From positions 269,849 to 333,848 of the forward strand of contig NZ_JALPVL010000015.1 in NCBI RefSeq assembly GCF_023544465.1: a stretch of DNA of 64,000 nt, in the 5' to 3' direction. Of this stretch, positions 54,274-62,333 are shown piece after piece. Numbering within the stretch: the first letter of the stretch is position 1; each line of letters begins with the position of its first letter. A model generated the notes under the pieces. That model saw only the letters and a program-made list of their open reading frames with translations, was not told the DNA's origin and ran no database searches. The position numbers and the translations under genes are program-made. The DNA is from Paractinoplanes maris (GTDB taxonomy: Bacteria > Actinomycetota > Actinomycetes > Mycobacteriales > Micromonosporaceae).

Positions 54274-55038
54274 TCAGCGAGAGCGCACCACCTCGTAACG
54301 CAGCCAGAGCGTGCCGTCGGCCTCGGTCTGCGACGACAGCAGACGCAGCCGGGTCGGAAGCTCACCGTCGGCCAGTGCCGGCCCGTCGAACAGCCCCGGC
54401 GTGCCGCTGCCGCCCACCGCGGCGGGCAGCACGATCAGCTGGATCTCGTCGACCAGGCCGGCCCGCAGCAGTGCGCCGTTCAGCTCACCGCCGCCGGTCG
54501 ACACCACGCAGGTGACACCGAGCAGCGAGCGCATCCGCCGCACCGCGGCCCCGAGGTCGACCCGTTGGGTGCCGGCGACCAGATAGCTGATCTCCTCCCG
54601 GCGCAGATACGCCAGATAGGCGGCCGGCGTCGCCCGGGACACCAGCACCAGCAGATGCTGCCCGCCGGCCTCCTTCATCGTCCAGCGGACCCGCCCCCGC
54701 CCGTCGACCACCGTGAACCACCGCGAGGCGTCCACCGCCACGAAATCCTCGTACAGCTCCCCGGCGGAGGCGGAGGCGGAGGCGGACGCCGGCGGCAGCC
54801 CGGTCAGCGGCCCGGCCGAGGGCGGCACCATCGACCCGCTGCCCTCCAGGGTGACCGTGGGGGAGTAGAGCCGCTCGAGCAACGCGGCCCGCGCCTCCTC
54901 GACACCCGGGGCACTGGGCGGCCGCAACGTCTCCCACACCTTGCCGTCGTCGGTGGGCATCAGCGGGCGATCACGCCGCAGACTGACCCGCCCATCGACC
55001 GACGTTGTCACCGACACGACCACCCGAGGCTTGTCCAT
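54274..55038 (-). CDS. RibD C-terminal / dihydrofolate-reductase-like protein
   Basis: 254 residues from ATG 55038 (MDKPRVVVSVTTSVDGRVSL), the standard opening of the RibD_C family; AAGGAGG sits very close upstream. Later motifs are the GG-rich cofactor loop CVVSTGGGELNGALLRAGLV and the DEIQLIVLPAAVGGSGTPGLF segment. It probably reduces an unknown substrate with NADPH. An (Ala-Ser) repeat (residues ~83-90) from a GGAGGC hexamer run forms a flexible insert. No riboflavin gene is nearby. Confidence 0.88.
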   Translation of the reverse strand: MDKPRVVVSVTTSVDGRVSLRRDRPLMPTDDGKVWETLRPPSAPGVEEARAALLERLYSPTVTLEGSGSMVPPSAGPLTGLPPASASASASAGELYEDFVAVDASRWFTVVDGRGRVRWTMKEAGGQHLLVLVSRATPAAYLAYLRREEISYLVAGTQRVDLGAAVRRMRSLLGVTCVVSTGGGELNGALLRAGLVDEIQLIVLPAAVGGSGTPGLFDGPALADGELPTRLRLLSSQTEADGTLWLRYEVVRSR

Positions 55039-55051
55039 GCCTCCTTGGTAG

Positions 55052-55200
55052 CAGCGGCCTACGACACTTTCCGGCGCGGCCTGGGCATCGTGTGGACGCA
55101 GAACTCCTGCGGCGGCTACTGGACCCACGGCGGCGACATCCCAGGCTTCATGACCCGCAACGGCGTCACCCGCGAGCAGCTGCGCATCGACCTCGGCCCG
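55052..55200 (+). pseudogene. C-terminal fragment of an S12-family serine hydrolase
   Basis: One frame reads GLGIVWTQNSCGGYWTHGGD and then IPGFMTRNGVT. This matches the region around the HGG (KTG-equivalent) box of D-Ala-D-Ala carboxypeptidase/beta-lactamase-like S12 proteins (GLG...CGG..WGHGGDIPGY...NGVT). The catalytic SxxK and YxN boxes and the rest are absent, and there is no start. It lies in the 314-bp gap upstream of the CPBP gene and abuts the RibD-like gene, so the original gene was probably displaced by rearrangement. Confidence 0.7.
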
Positions 55201-55352
55201 GACCGGGGCGCTGAGCAGGGTTTGTTCGACCCTGTCCCCCGTGCGAGCTACCCGAGAGTGTCCACCGCGCGGTGACGATTCCGGCGCGACGAATCCATAG
55301 CGTTCAGGGCAGCCCGCGGCGCTGGAGCCGCCGGCCCCAAGGAGGAGTCGAC

Positions 55353-56198
55353 ATGCGTCTGGTGAAGCAGTTCCTGGCAGTTGCGGCGGTCGCTTTCATC
55401 GGTGGTCAGGGCGTCGGCGCGGTGCAGGGAAACCCGTGGCTCACCCTGATCCTCGGGCTCGTGACAGCGGTGCTCGCCGTCGTGGTCTACGCGTGGGTGG
55501 TCCGGCGCACCGAACACCGCGCACCCACGGAGGTGGCCCGTGCTGGGGCCGTCGCGCGGCTCGGCCGGGGAGCACTGATCGGGGCCGGGATGTTCGCGGC
55601 CGTCATCGCCAACGTCGCCTTCCTCGACGGTTACCACGTCCACGTCCACGGCCTGGGTTCGGTGACCGGTGCGCTGGGGCTGGTCGGGTTCATGGCCGCC
55701 GCCGCGGTGACCGAGGAGCTGTTGTTCCGTGGCGTGCTGTTCCGCGTCATCGAGGAACGGATCGGCACCTGGATCTCGCTGTTGCTGACCGGCGTGGTGT
55801 TCGGCCTGATGCACCTGTTCAACCCGGACGCGACCCTGTGGGGCGCGACCGCCATCGCGATCGAGGCCGGTTTCATGCTCGCCGCCTGCTACGCCGCCAC
55901 CCGCAACCTGTGGGTGCCGATCGGTCTGCACTTCGGCTGGAACCTCGCCGCCGGGGCCGTTTTCAGTGTCGTGGTCTCCGGCAACGGCGAGTCGAAGGGG
56001 TTGCTGGACGCCACAACGTCGGGCCGGGCCGTGGTCACCGGCGGTGATTTCGGTCCCGAGGCGAGCCTGTACGCGGTCGCGGCGGGTGTGGCGATGACCG
56101 TCGTGTTCATGTGGCTGGCCCACCGCCGCGGTCACATCGTCCCGCGTCGCCGCCGCGCGGCCGGGGAACCGGCGGCGACCGCTACAGTTTCCCGATGA
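55353..56198 (+). CDS. CPBP-family intramembrane metalloprotease
   Basis: 281 residues from ATG 55353, after AAGGAGGAGTCGAC. The family motifs are EELLFRGVLFR (Glu-Glu metal/catalytic pair), FGLMHLFNPD (His) and LHFGWNLAAG (His). Eight or so hydrophobic segments are visible. It would act within the membrane, for instance in peptide processing or stress signalling. Its stop overlaps the histidine-kinase start, forming a protease-kinase-regulator operon. Confidence 0.92.
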   Translation: MRLVKQFLAVAAVAFIGGQGVGAVQGNPWLTLILGLVTAVLAVVVYAWVVRRTEHRAPTEVARAGAVARLGRGALIGAGMFAAVIANVAFLDGYHVHVHGLGSVTGALGLVGFMAAAAVTEELLFRGVLFRVIEERIGTWISLLLTGVVFGLMHLFNPDATLWGATAIAIEAGFMLAACYAATRNLWVPIGLHFGWNLAAGAVFSVVVSGNGESKGLLDATTSGRAVVTGGDFGPEASLYAVAAGVAMTVVFMWLAHRRGHIVPRRRRAAGEPAATATVSR

Positions 56199-57352
56199 TC
56201 GACCTCCGGCGGGTCCCGGAGCGGTGGCGGCACTGGGACGTCACCGTCCGGGACCTTCCGTTCGCGCTGCTGCTGATCCTCCTGTCGACGGTGCCGGCGC
56301 TGCACCAACGCGGCACGCAGCTCGGCGAGCTGCCGACCCGCCCGTTCGACGCGTTGACGGCGCTGGTGGTCGCCCTGGAGTGCCTGCCGCTGGCCGTACG
56401 ACGGCGCCGGCCCGCCCTCAGCGTCGCCCTGGTCTCGCTCGGCTTCGCGATCGATCAGCTCCGCGCCTACCACACGGTCGCGAGCATTGCCCTGCCGATC
56501 GCCCTGCTCAGCACGGCGCTGCACCAGGAACGCCACCGGCGTACCACCGTGGTGCTCCTCTCCGTGGCGTACGTCCCGTTGGCTGTGGCGCTGAGCCGGA
56601 GCGGATCGATCGAGACCGTCGCCGACTTCGTCACGTTCTATCTCGCGCTGGCCATCGCCTGGGGCGTCGGGGCCTGGATGCGGCGAACCCGGGCCGCCGA
56701 GGCGGAGCAGCGCCGGCACGTTGCCGAGGCCACCCGAACCGCCGAACGCACCCGCATCGCCCGCGAACTGCACGACGTCGTGACCCATCACGTGACCGCC
56801 ATGGTGGTGCAGGCCGAGGCGGCGCGCTACCTGACCGCCAGCCCCGACCGTCTCGACGACACCCTGACCGCGATCACCGGCACCGGCCGGCGGGCCATCA
56901 CGGACCTGCGGCACCTGCTCGATCTGCTCAACCCCGACCACAGCACCGAGCCGCGCCTGCCGTCCGTCGGCGAGCTGCACACCCTGGTGGAACAGACCCG
57001 GCTGGCCGGGCAGCCGGTCGAGTTCACCGAGGGCGGCACACCAGCGGCGAGCACAGGCAGCGCCGAGGTCGCGGCCTACCGAGTCGTGCAGGAGGCGCTG
57101 ACGAACGCCCTCAAGTATGCCTACGGCAGCCGCACCACTGTGCATGTGCGCCATGGCGAGAAGGAGACGACCGTGGAGGTCAGCACCGACGGCGGCCCGG
57201 GTCCGGGCGGCGCGTCCCTCGGCGGCAGCGGGCGGGGCCTGGCCGGGCTGCGGGAGCGGGTTGCGGTGCTCGGCGGCGAGTTCAGCGCGGGCCGGCAGAC
57301 CGGCGGCGGCTTCGTCGTGCGAGCCCGCATCCCCAGCGGAAGCCCGTCGTGA
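56195..57352 (+). CDS. Sensor histidine kinase (HisKA_3, NarL-partner type)
   Basis: The 385-residue protein starts at ATG 56195. Four to five membrane helices (residues ~20-160) carry no large sensor domain. The H-box is ARELHDVVTHHVTAMVV with phospho-acceptor H193. The N-box is VVQEALTNALKYA and the G-box GGSGRGLAGLRERV. It overlaps the response regulator by GTGA and the protease gene by ATGA, so the three proteins probably sense and respond to one membrane signal. Confidence 0.94.
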   Translation: MIDLRRVPERWRHWDVTVRDLPFALLLILLSTVPALHQRGTQLGELPTRPFDALTALVVALECLPLAVRRRRPALSVALVSLGFAIDQLRAYHTVASIALPIALLSTALHQERHRRTTVVLLSVAYVPLAVALSRSGSIETVADFVTFYLALAIAWGVGAWMRRTRAAEAEQRRHVAEATRTAERTRIARELHDVVTHHVTAMVVQAEAARYLTASPDRLDDTLTAITGTGRRAITDLRHLLDLLNPDHSTEPRLPSVGELHTLVEQTRLAGQPVEFTEGGTPAASTGSAEVAAYRVVQEALTNALKYAYGSRTTVHVRHGEKETTVEVSTDGGPGPGGASLGGSGRGLAGLRERVAVLGGEFSAGRQTGGGFVVRARIPSGSPS

Positions 57353-58008
57353 CCGCGTCGCTGCGGGTGGTGGTCTGCGACGACCAGCCGCTGATCCGTA
57401 CGGGCTTCGCCACGATCATCGGTGCCCAGCCCGACCTCGAGGTGGTGGGCGAGTGCGGGGACGGGCGGGCGGCGGTCGAGCTGGCCGGCCGGCTGCGGCC
57501 GGACGTGGTGGTGATGGATGTACGGATGCCCGTGCTCGACGGCATCGAGGCGACCCGCCTGCTGGCCGGCGCCGGGGTGACCCACCCGGTGAAGGTGCTC
57601 GTGGTGACGACGTTCAACCTCGACGAGTACGTCTACGAGGCACTGCGCGCGGGAGCGAGCGGATTTCTGCTCAAGGACGCCCCACCGGCGCAGCTGCTGC
57701 ACGGCATCCGTACGGTCGCGACCGGTGCCGCGTTGCTGGCTCCGGAGGTGACCCGGCAGCTCGTAGGCCGGTACGCCGCGCGGATCCGTCCCGCCGAGCA
57801 CACTCCACCGGACGCGCCGCTGACCCCGCGCGAGCTGGAGGTGCTGCGCCTGATCGCCGACGGCCGGTCCAACAGCGAGATCGCCGCGACCCTGGTGATC
57901 AGCCACGAGACCGTGAAGACGTACGTATCGCGGATCCTCACCAAGCTCGACCTGCGCGACCGCGTGCAGGCAGTGGTCTATGCCTACCGCAGAGGCCTGG
58001 TGAACTGA
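57349..58008 (+). CDS. NarL/LuxR-family response regulator
   Basis: 219 residues from GTG 57349. The receiver has acidic residues D11/D12, phospho-acceptor D57 in VVVMDVRMPVLDG and the Lys in FLLKDAPP. The C-terminal LuxR HTH reads LTPRELEVLRLIADGRSNSE, then IAATLVISHETVKTYVSRIL. It is the cognate regulator of the coupled kinase. Confidence 0.95.
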   Translation: MTASLRVVVCDDQPLIRTGFATIIGAQPDLEVVGECGDGRAAVELAGRLRPDVVVMDVRMPVLDGIEATRLLAGAGVTHPVKVLVVTTFNLDEYVYEALRAGASGFLLKDAPPAQLLHGIRTVATGAALLAPEVTRQLVGRYAARIRPAEHTPPDAPLTPRELEVLRLIADGRSNSEIAATLVISHETVKTYVSRILTKLDLRDRVQAVVYAYRRGLVN

Positions 58009-58065
58009 GCGCCTCGCTGAGCCACCGCCCGGGGGCATGCGGGGGCCTTCTGCTTTGCTGGAAAC

Positions 58066-58695
58066 GTGACGTATGCCTGGCTCGACGCTCCCGCCACCGC
58101 AGTCGCCGATACCGCGCGCCAGCTCCTTGGCTGGCTGGCGGTCGCCAACGGCGTCACGATCCGGCTTACTGAAACCGAGGCCTATGCGGGCCTGGGCGGC
58201 GATCCCGCCAGCCATGCCCATCGAGGGCGAACCCCACGTAACGCGGTCATGTTCGGACCGGCGGGTCACCTTTATCTCTACCGCATATACGGGTTGCATA
58301 CCTGCGCCAATGTGACGTGCGGACCGGCGGGGGAGCCTGCGGCAGTCCTCCTGCGCGCCGGGCAGGTCGTGGGCGGTGCCGACGTCGCCCGCTCGCGGCG
58401 GCCTGCGGCAAAGCGCGATATCGATCTCGCTTCCGGGCCGGCGCGCCTCGTCGAGGCGCTGGGTCTGCCGCTCACGGCCTATGGGACATCGGTGGTTGAC
58501 GGCACGGGCCCGCTGACCCTGCATCCTCCGACGGAGCCGGTCCCGGACGAACGCGTCGTAGCCGGCCCGCGTGTAGGCGTCACCGCCGCTCACGATCTGG
58601 CGTGGCGATTCTCCATCGCCGGTGACCCGACCGTCAGCGCCTACCGTCGCCACGTCCCACGAAGCGGCAGGAAAGACCTTGGAGGCATGTCCTGA
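58066..58695 (+). CDS. DNA-3-methyladenine glycosylase (AAG/Mpg family)
   Basis: The 209-residue protein starts at GTG 58066. Family motifs are TETEAYAGLGGDPASHAHRG (catalytic Glu in the first part), TPRNAVMFGPAGHLYLYRIY and GLHTCANVTCGPAGEPAAVL. It excises alkylated bases, starting base-excision repair. The gene has a lower GC content and more A/T-ending codons than its neighbours, which may mean horizontal acquisition. It is monocistronic. Confidence 0.93.
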   Translation: MTYAWLDAPATAVADTARQLLGWLAVANGVTIRLTETEAYAGLGGDPASHAHRGRTPRNAVMFGPAGHLYLYRIYGLHTCANVTCGPAGEPAAVLLRAGQVVGGADVARSRRPAAKRDIDLASGPARLVEALGLPLTAYGTSVVDGTGPLTLHPPTEPVPDERVVAGPRVGVTAAHDLAWRFSIAGDPTVSAYRRHVPRSGRKDLGGMS

Positions 58696-58889
58696 CCCCT
58701 ACTTGCATGCCGGAGACCTGATGGACGTACAGGTCGGCCGCGGCGCCATCCTCGGCAGATCACGAAAGGGTTCGATCTTTAGATCTCCGTGTGCCGAACC
58801 TTAAGGCCTGATTAGCCAGGCTGAGCACGCCGCCGGGACCACGCATAGTGGGGTCGCGCTGTCCCCCTATGCCTGAGGTGACCTTCCCC

Positions 58890-59669
58890 GTGTCGATGTC
58901 CGCTGCCGCCCGCTTCCGTTACACACTGGTGGCCGGCGCCACCGCCGTGGTGATCGGCGGCGGCTTCACTGTCGCCGGGCTCACCCAGGACGCCAAGGCC
59001 GAGACGACCACCACGGTGAACACCGGTGCTCTGGCCGCCGAGACGGGCACGCCGGCCCCCGAGGAGACGGCCGCGCCCACGCTGGCCCCCTCGCCGTCGG
59101 CGTCCGCCTCCACCTCGCCGTCGGCCACCCCGACGTCGAAGGCGCCGACCAGCAAGCCGCCGGCGCCCAAGCCGACCACCAAGAAGCCGACGCCGGCGCC
59201 GACGAAGAAGAAGACGAAGAAGCCTTCGACGCCGGCCCCGCAGACCAGCGGCTCGGTCGCCGAGCAGGTGCTGGCCCACATCAACGCCGCCCGCAAGGCC
59301 GAGGGCCTGGGCACGCTGAGCCTCGACACCAACCTCTCCCGGGCGGCCGCCATCCACACCCAGCTGATGATCGACGGCTGCGGCCTGTCGCATCAGTGCT
59401 CCGGCGAGAAGGGCCTCGGCGACCGGTTCAGCGCGCAGGGCGTGAAGTGGTCCGGCGCCGGCGAGAACATCGGCTTCGGTTCCAGCGCCTCCAGTGACTC
59501 GGCCAAGGTGAAGGCGGCCAACGGCCTGACCGACAGCATGCTGGCCGAGGTGCCGCCGAACGACGGCCACCGCAAGAACCTGCTCAACCCGGACTTCAAG
59601 CGGATCGGCCTGAGCATCGTGCGCGACGGCAAGGGCGTCACCTGGATGACCCAGGACTTCGTGAACTGA
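58890..59669 (+). CDS. Secreted CAP/SCP-domain protein
   Basis: 259 residues from GTG 58890, after GAGGTGA; ATG 58869 and 58896 are alternatives. An N-terminal hydrophobic signal or anchor (residues ~11-30) leads to a 90-residue linker rich in Ala, Pro, Thr, Ser and Lys. The C-terminal CAP domain (~130-259) has VAEQVLAHINAARKAEGLGT, WSGAGENIGFG, and DGHRKNLLNPDFKRIGLSIV, the conserved YkwD-like motifs. It is exposed outside the membrane; its function is unknown. The preceding gap (58696-58889) is unusually A/T-rich for the window and holds an inverted GGTTCG/CGAACC pair. Confidence 0.9.
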   Translation: MSMSAAARFRYTLVAGATAVVIGGGFTVAGLTQDAKAETTTTVNTGALAAETGTPAPEETAAPTLAPSPSASASTSPSATPTSKAPTSKPPAPKPTTKKPTPAPTKKKTKKPSTPAPQTSGSVAEQVLAHINAARKAEGLGTLSLDTNLSRAAAIHTQLMIDGCGLSHQCSGEKGLGDRFSAQGVKWSGAGENIGFGSSASSDSAKVKAANGLTDSMLAEVPPNDGHRKNLLNPDFKRIGLSIVRDGKGVTWMTQDFVN

Positions 59670-59698
59670 CCGGGGAGCCCGCGGCCTAGAGTGCTCCC

Positions 59699-60193
59699 GT
59701 GGTCAAGATTCTCAAGTCCCTCCTGCGCCGGGTGGCGGACGTTGTCGCCCCCGCTCGCGTCCCGGCGCAAGCCCCCCAGCCGACCGCGTCGCCATCCCGG
59801 CCGCGCCACGTCCCGACCCACGAGCGCGGCCGCCAGATCGAATACTGCCCCGATCTCGACGGCGACGCCGACCCGGGCGAAATCGTGTGGACCTGGGTCC
59901 CGTACGAGGACGACCCCACCCAGGGCAAGGACCGCCCCGTCCTGGTGGTCGGCCGTTCCGGGCGTACGGTCCTGGGCCTCATGTTGTCGTCGAAGGACCG
60001 CCGCGACGGCGAGCACAACTGGCTCCCGCTCGGCACCGGCGCCTGGGACCGCGAGGACCGCCCGAGCTGGATCCGCCTGGACCGGGTGATCGAGGTCGAC
60101 CACGACGGCATCCGGCGCGAGGGCGCGATCCTCGACCGCTCCCGCTTCGATGAGGTCGCCGCTCGGCTACGCCAGGAGTACGGCTGGCGCTGA
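59699..60193 (+). CDS. PemK/MazF-like protein without adjacent antitoxin
   Basis: The 164-residue protein starts at GTG 59699. A basic, proline-rich N-terminus (1-45) precedes the SH3-like fold: GEIVWTWVPYEDDPTQGKDR, then PVLVVGRSGRTVLGLMLSSK, and SWIRLDRVIEVDHDGIRREG. These match PemK/MazF mRNA interferases. No antitoxin-like gene is upstream (CAP protein) or downstream (hypothetical). It may be a solitary member or a non-toxin relative. Confidence 0.82.
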   Translation: MVKILKSLLRRVADVVAPARVPAQAPQPTASPSRPRHVPTHERGRQIEYCPDLDGDADPGEIVWTWVPYEDDPTQGKDRPVLVVGRSGRTVLGLMLSSKDRRDGEHNWLPLGTGAWDREDRPSWIRLDRVIEVDHDGIRREGAILDRSRFDEVAARLRQEYGWR

Positions 60194-60245
60194 ACGGCGA
60201 CCGTTGCTGGACAGCCATGCGCGTCGGCCGGATAGCGTTGACGCC

Positions 60246-60845
60246 ATGGATAAGGACGTAATGGTGGGTTTCGGCGGCAAGCAAGCCTGGCTCGCCGTCC
60301 GTCAAGGGCCGGAGGCGGGCCCGGAGTCCGTGATCGCCGCCCTCGGCCTGCGCGACCTCGGCACCGTGCCGTGGCGTGACGGCATCGACCTGGCCCACCT
60401 CACCGACGACCGGGTGGCGGTCACCCCGCCGTTGACCGGCGCCCGCGACGAGCTGTGGGTGCTCGCCACCGGCCGGTGGCTGCTGCGGCCCGACATCTCG
60501 GTCGACGTCGTCGAGCTCTCCACCGTGCTCGCGACCGAGGTGCAGTTCTTCGCGACCCACCGGGTCACCGAGTTGCACCGCTGGCAGCGGGCCGCCGCAG
60601 GTGAGCTGATCCGCACTTTCGGGTATGTGGGACAGACCGGCGAGGTCACGTCGTGGCACGGCGAGCCCGACCCGGCCGAACGCGACGCCGGCCTGCCCGG
60701 CGTCCTCGACGAGGAGACGACCGTCCTGGTGGGCGAGAAGGATGTGCTCACCGTGGCGAACGCCTGGAGCATCGACCCGACCACCCTGACCGGGCGCGCC
60801 GCGCCCGGCCCGCTGCGCATCGGCGCGGCCGACGGAGAGAGCTGA
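60246..60845 (+). CDS. Hypothetical protein upstream of adenylate kinase
   Basis: The 199-residue protein from ATG 60246 was not recognised. It is soluble, acidic, and contains repeated Trp residues (AWLAV, ELWVLATGRWLL, SWHGEPD). The middle resembles the start of a sensor-like alpha/beta fold (EVQFFATHRVTELHRWQRAA), as seen in some actinobacterial uncharacterised proteins. It ends 1 nt before the adenylate kinase start and is probably co-translated. Confidence 0.75.
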   Translation: MDKDVMVGFGGKQAWLAVRQGPEAGPESVIAALGLRDLGTVPWRDGIDLAHLTDDRVAVTPPLTGARDELWVLATGRWLLRPDISVDVVELSTVLATEVQFFATHRVTELHRWQRAAAGELIRTFGYVGQTGEVTSWHGEPDPAERDAGLPGVLDEETTVLVGEKDVLTVANAWSIDPTTLTGRAAPGPLRIGAADGES

Positions 60846-60846
60846 C

Positions 60847-61503
60847 ATGCGCAAGTTCGTCATCATGGGAGTGCAGGGCAGCGGCAAAGGCACCCAGAGC
60901 GAGCTGCTCTGCACCGACCTCGACCTGGTCCACATCTCGGTCGGCGACATCTTCCGGTGGAACGTGCAGAACCACACCAAACTGGGCGCCCAGGTCCGCC
61001 GCACGATGACCGCCGGCGAGCTGGTCAGCGACGACCTGGTCGAGTCGGTCGTCCGCGAGCGCCTCGACAATCACGACTGGAACTACGGCTTCGTCATCGA
61101 CGGCTTCCCGCGCAACGGGCGGCAGGCCGAGTTCTTCATGGAGCGCTACGACATCGACGGCGTCATCCACCTCGAGATCCCCGACGACGAGGTACGCCGT
61201 CGCGTGCTCAGCCGCCGGCTCTGCCCCAACTGCGGCATGGACTACAACCTGATCGCCGACCGCCCCGAGGTTGAGGGCCGCTGCGACATCTGCGGCCACG
61301 AGCTGATCACCCGGGCCGACGACACCCCCGAGGCGCTCGACGCCCGGCTGCGCGACTACCACGAGAAGACCCGTCCGGTGCTGGACATCTTCGCGCGCAA
61401 GGAGTTCATCCACGACATCGACGCCTGCCCGTCGGCCGACGTGGTGCAGCAGTCCATCCGCGACACGCTCGGGCTGCCGCCCTACAAGCCGGCCGCGGGC
61501 TAG
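60847..61503 (+). CDS. adk: Adenylate kinase
   Basis: The 218-residue protein has the P-loop GVQGSGKGTQ, the NMP-binding GDIFRWNVQ, FVIDGFPRNGRQ, and a lid domain with a zinc-like CPNCG...CDICG quartet. The length and lid fit a long-form kinase. It interconverts AMP, ATP and ADP. It is not at the usual secY-adk-map site, so it is likely a second adk copy. Its stop overlaps that of the converging polyphosphate kinase. Confidence 0.92.
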   Translation: MRKFVIMGVQGSGKGTQSELLCTDLDLVHISVGDIFRWNVQNHTKLGAQVRRTMTAGELVSDDLVESVVRERLDNHDWNYGFVIDGFPRNGRQAEFFMERYDIDGVIHLEIPDDEVRRRVLSRRLCPNCGMDYNLIADRPEVEGRCDICGHELITRADDTPEALDARLRDYHEKTRPVLDIFARKEFIHDIDACPSADVVQQSIRDTLGLPPYKPAAG

Positions 61504-62249
61504 TACTTGAGGCCGCGCTTGGTCAGCTCGGCCTCGATCGCGTCGCAGACCGCCTCGACCACCGCGAAGCGCGCGTAGTGCTTGTCGTCGCCCGGGATGA
61601 CGTGCCACTGGGCCCACGTCGGGTCGGTGCGCTCGAGCATCTCCTCGATCGCGGCCTCGTACGCCGGGCGCTTTTCGCGATTTCGCCAGTCCTCATCGGT
61701 GAGCTTCCACTGCCGCAGCGGGTCGCCCGACCGGTCCTCGAAGCGGCGCAGCTGCTCCTCCGGGGAGACGTGCATCCAGAACTTGACCATGATCATGCCC
61801 TCGTGCACGAGCGTCCGCTCGAACTCGACGATCTCGTTGTAGGCCCGCGACCACTGCTCCTTGGTTGCGAAACCCTCCACCCGCTCGACCAGGACCCGGC
61901 CGTACCAGGACCGGTCGAACACGGCCATCCCGCCCCAGCCGGGCAGCTTCGGCCAGAAACGCCAGAGGAAGTGGTGACGCTTCTCGTCGTACGTGGGTGC
62001 GGCGAACTGGGAGACCCGGACGAACCGCGGGTCGAGCGGAGCGACCAGCCGTTTGATGGCCCCGCCCTTGCCCGATGCGTCCCAGCCCTCGAAGACGCAG
62101 CACAGCGGCGGCCCGATCTTCTGCTCGCCGATCTGACCACCGAGGAGCAGCCGCAGCCGCAGCAGCCGCTTCTGGGCCTCCTCGAGCCGGGCCACGGCCT
62201 TCTTCTTCGAGATCTCGATCGGCGGATCACCGCTACCCAAGCGACTCAT
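61500..62249 (-). CDS. ppk2: Polyphosphate kinase 2 family protein
   Basis: 249 residues from ATG 62249 (MSRLGSGDPPIEISKKK). The PPK2 Walker A is FEGWDASGKGGAIKRL, the lid is WRFWPKLPGWGGMAVF, and Walker B with the Arg lid is DRSWYGRVLVERVEGF. It phosphorylates nucleoside mono- or diphosphates with polyphosphate. The four-nucleotide overlap with adk makes the two genes an antisense-coupled pair in nucleotide energy balance. It diverges from tyrS by 84 bp. Confidence 0.93.
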   Translation of the reverse strand: MSRLGSGDPPIEISKKKAVARLEEAQKRLLRLRLLLGGQIGEQKIGPPLCCVFEGWDASGKGGAIKRLVAPLDPRFVRVSQFAAPTYDEKRHHFLWRFWPKLPGWGGMAVFDRSWYGRVLVERVEGFATKEQWSRAYNEIVEFERTLVHEGMIMVKFWMHVSPEEQLRRFEDRSGDPLRQWKLTDEDWRNREKRPAYEAAIEEMLERTDPTWAQWHVIPGDDKHYARFAVVEAVCDAIEAELTKRGLKY

Positions 62250-62333
62250 CCGTACAGCATGGTCCTGTCGCTCACGTTTCGCAGCGTCCAAACCCGGTGT
62301 CGTCGCGGCCGGGTGGTGCGGGACAATCGCCTG

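Noticed and set aside
58741..58800. tRNA-like stretch with GGGTTCGATC resembling a T-arm
   Set aside because: No acceptor stem, anticodon loop or D-arm can be folded around it; it is more likely promoter-type A/T-rich DNA with a short inverted repeat.
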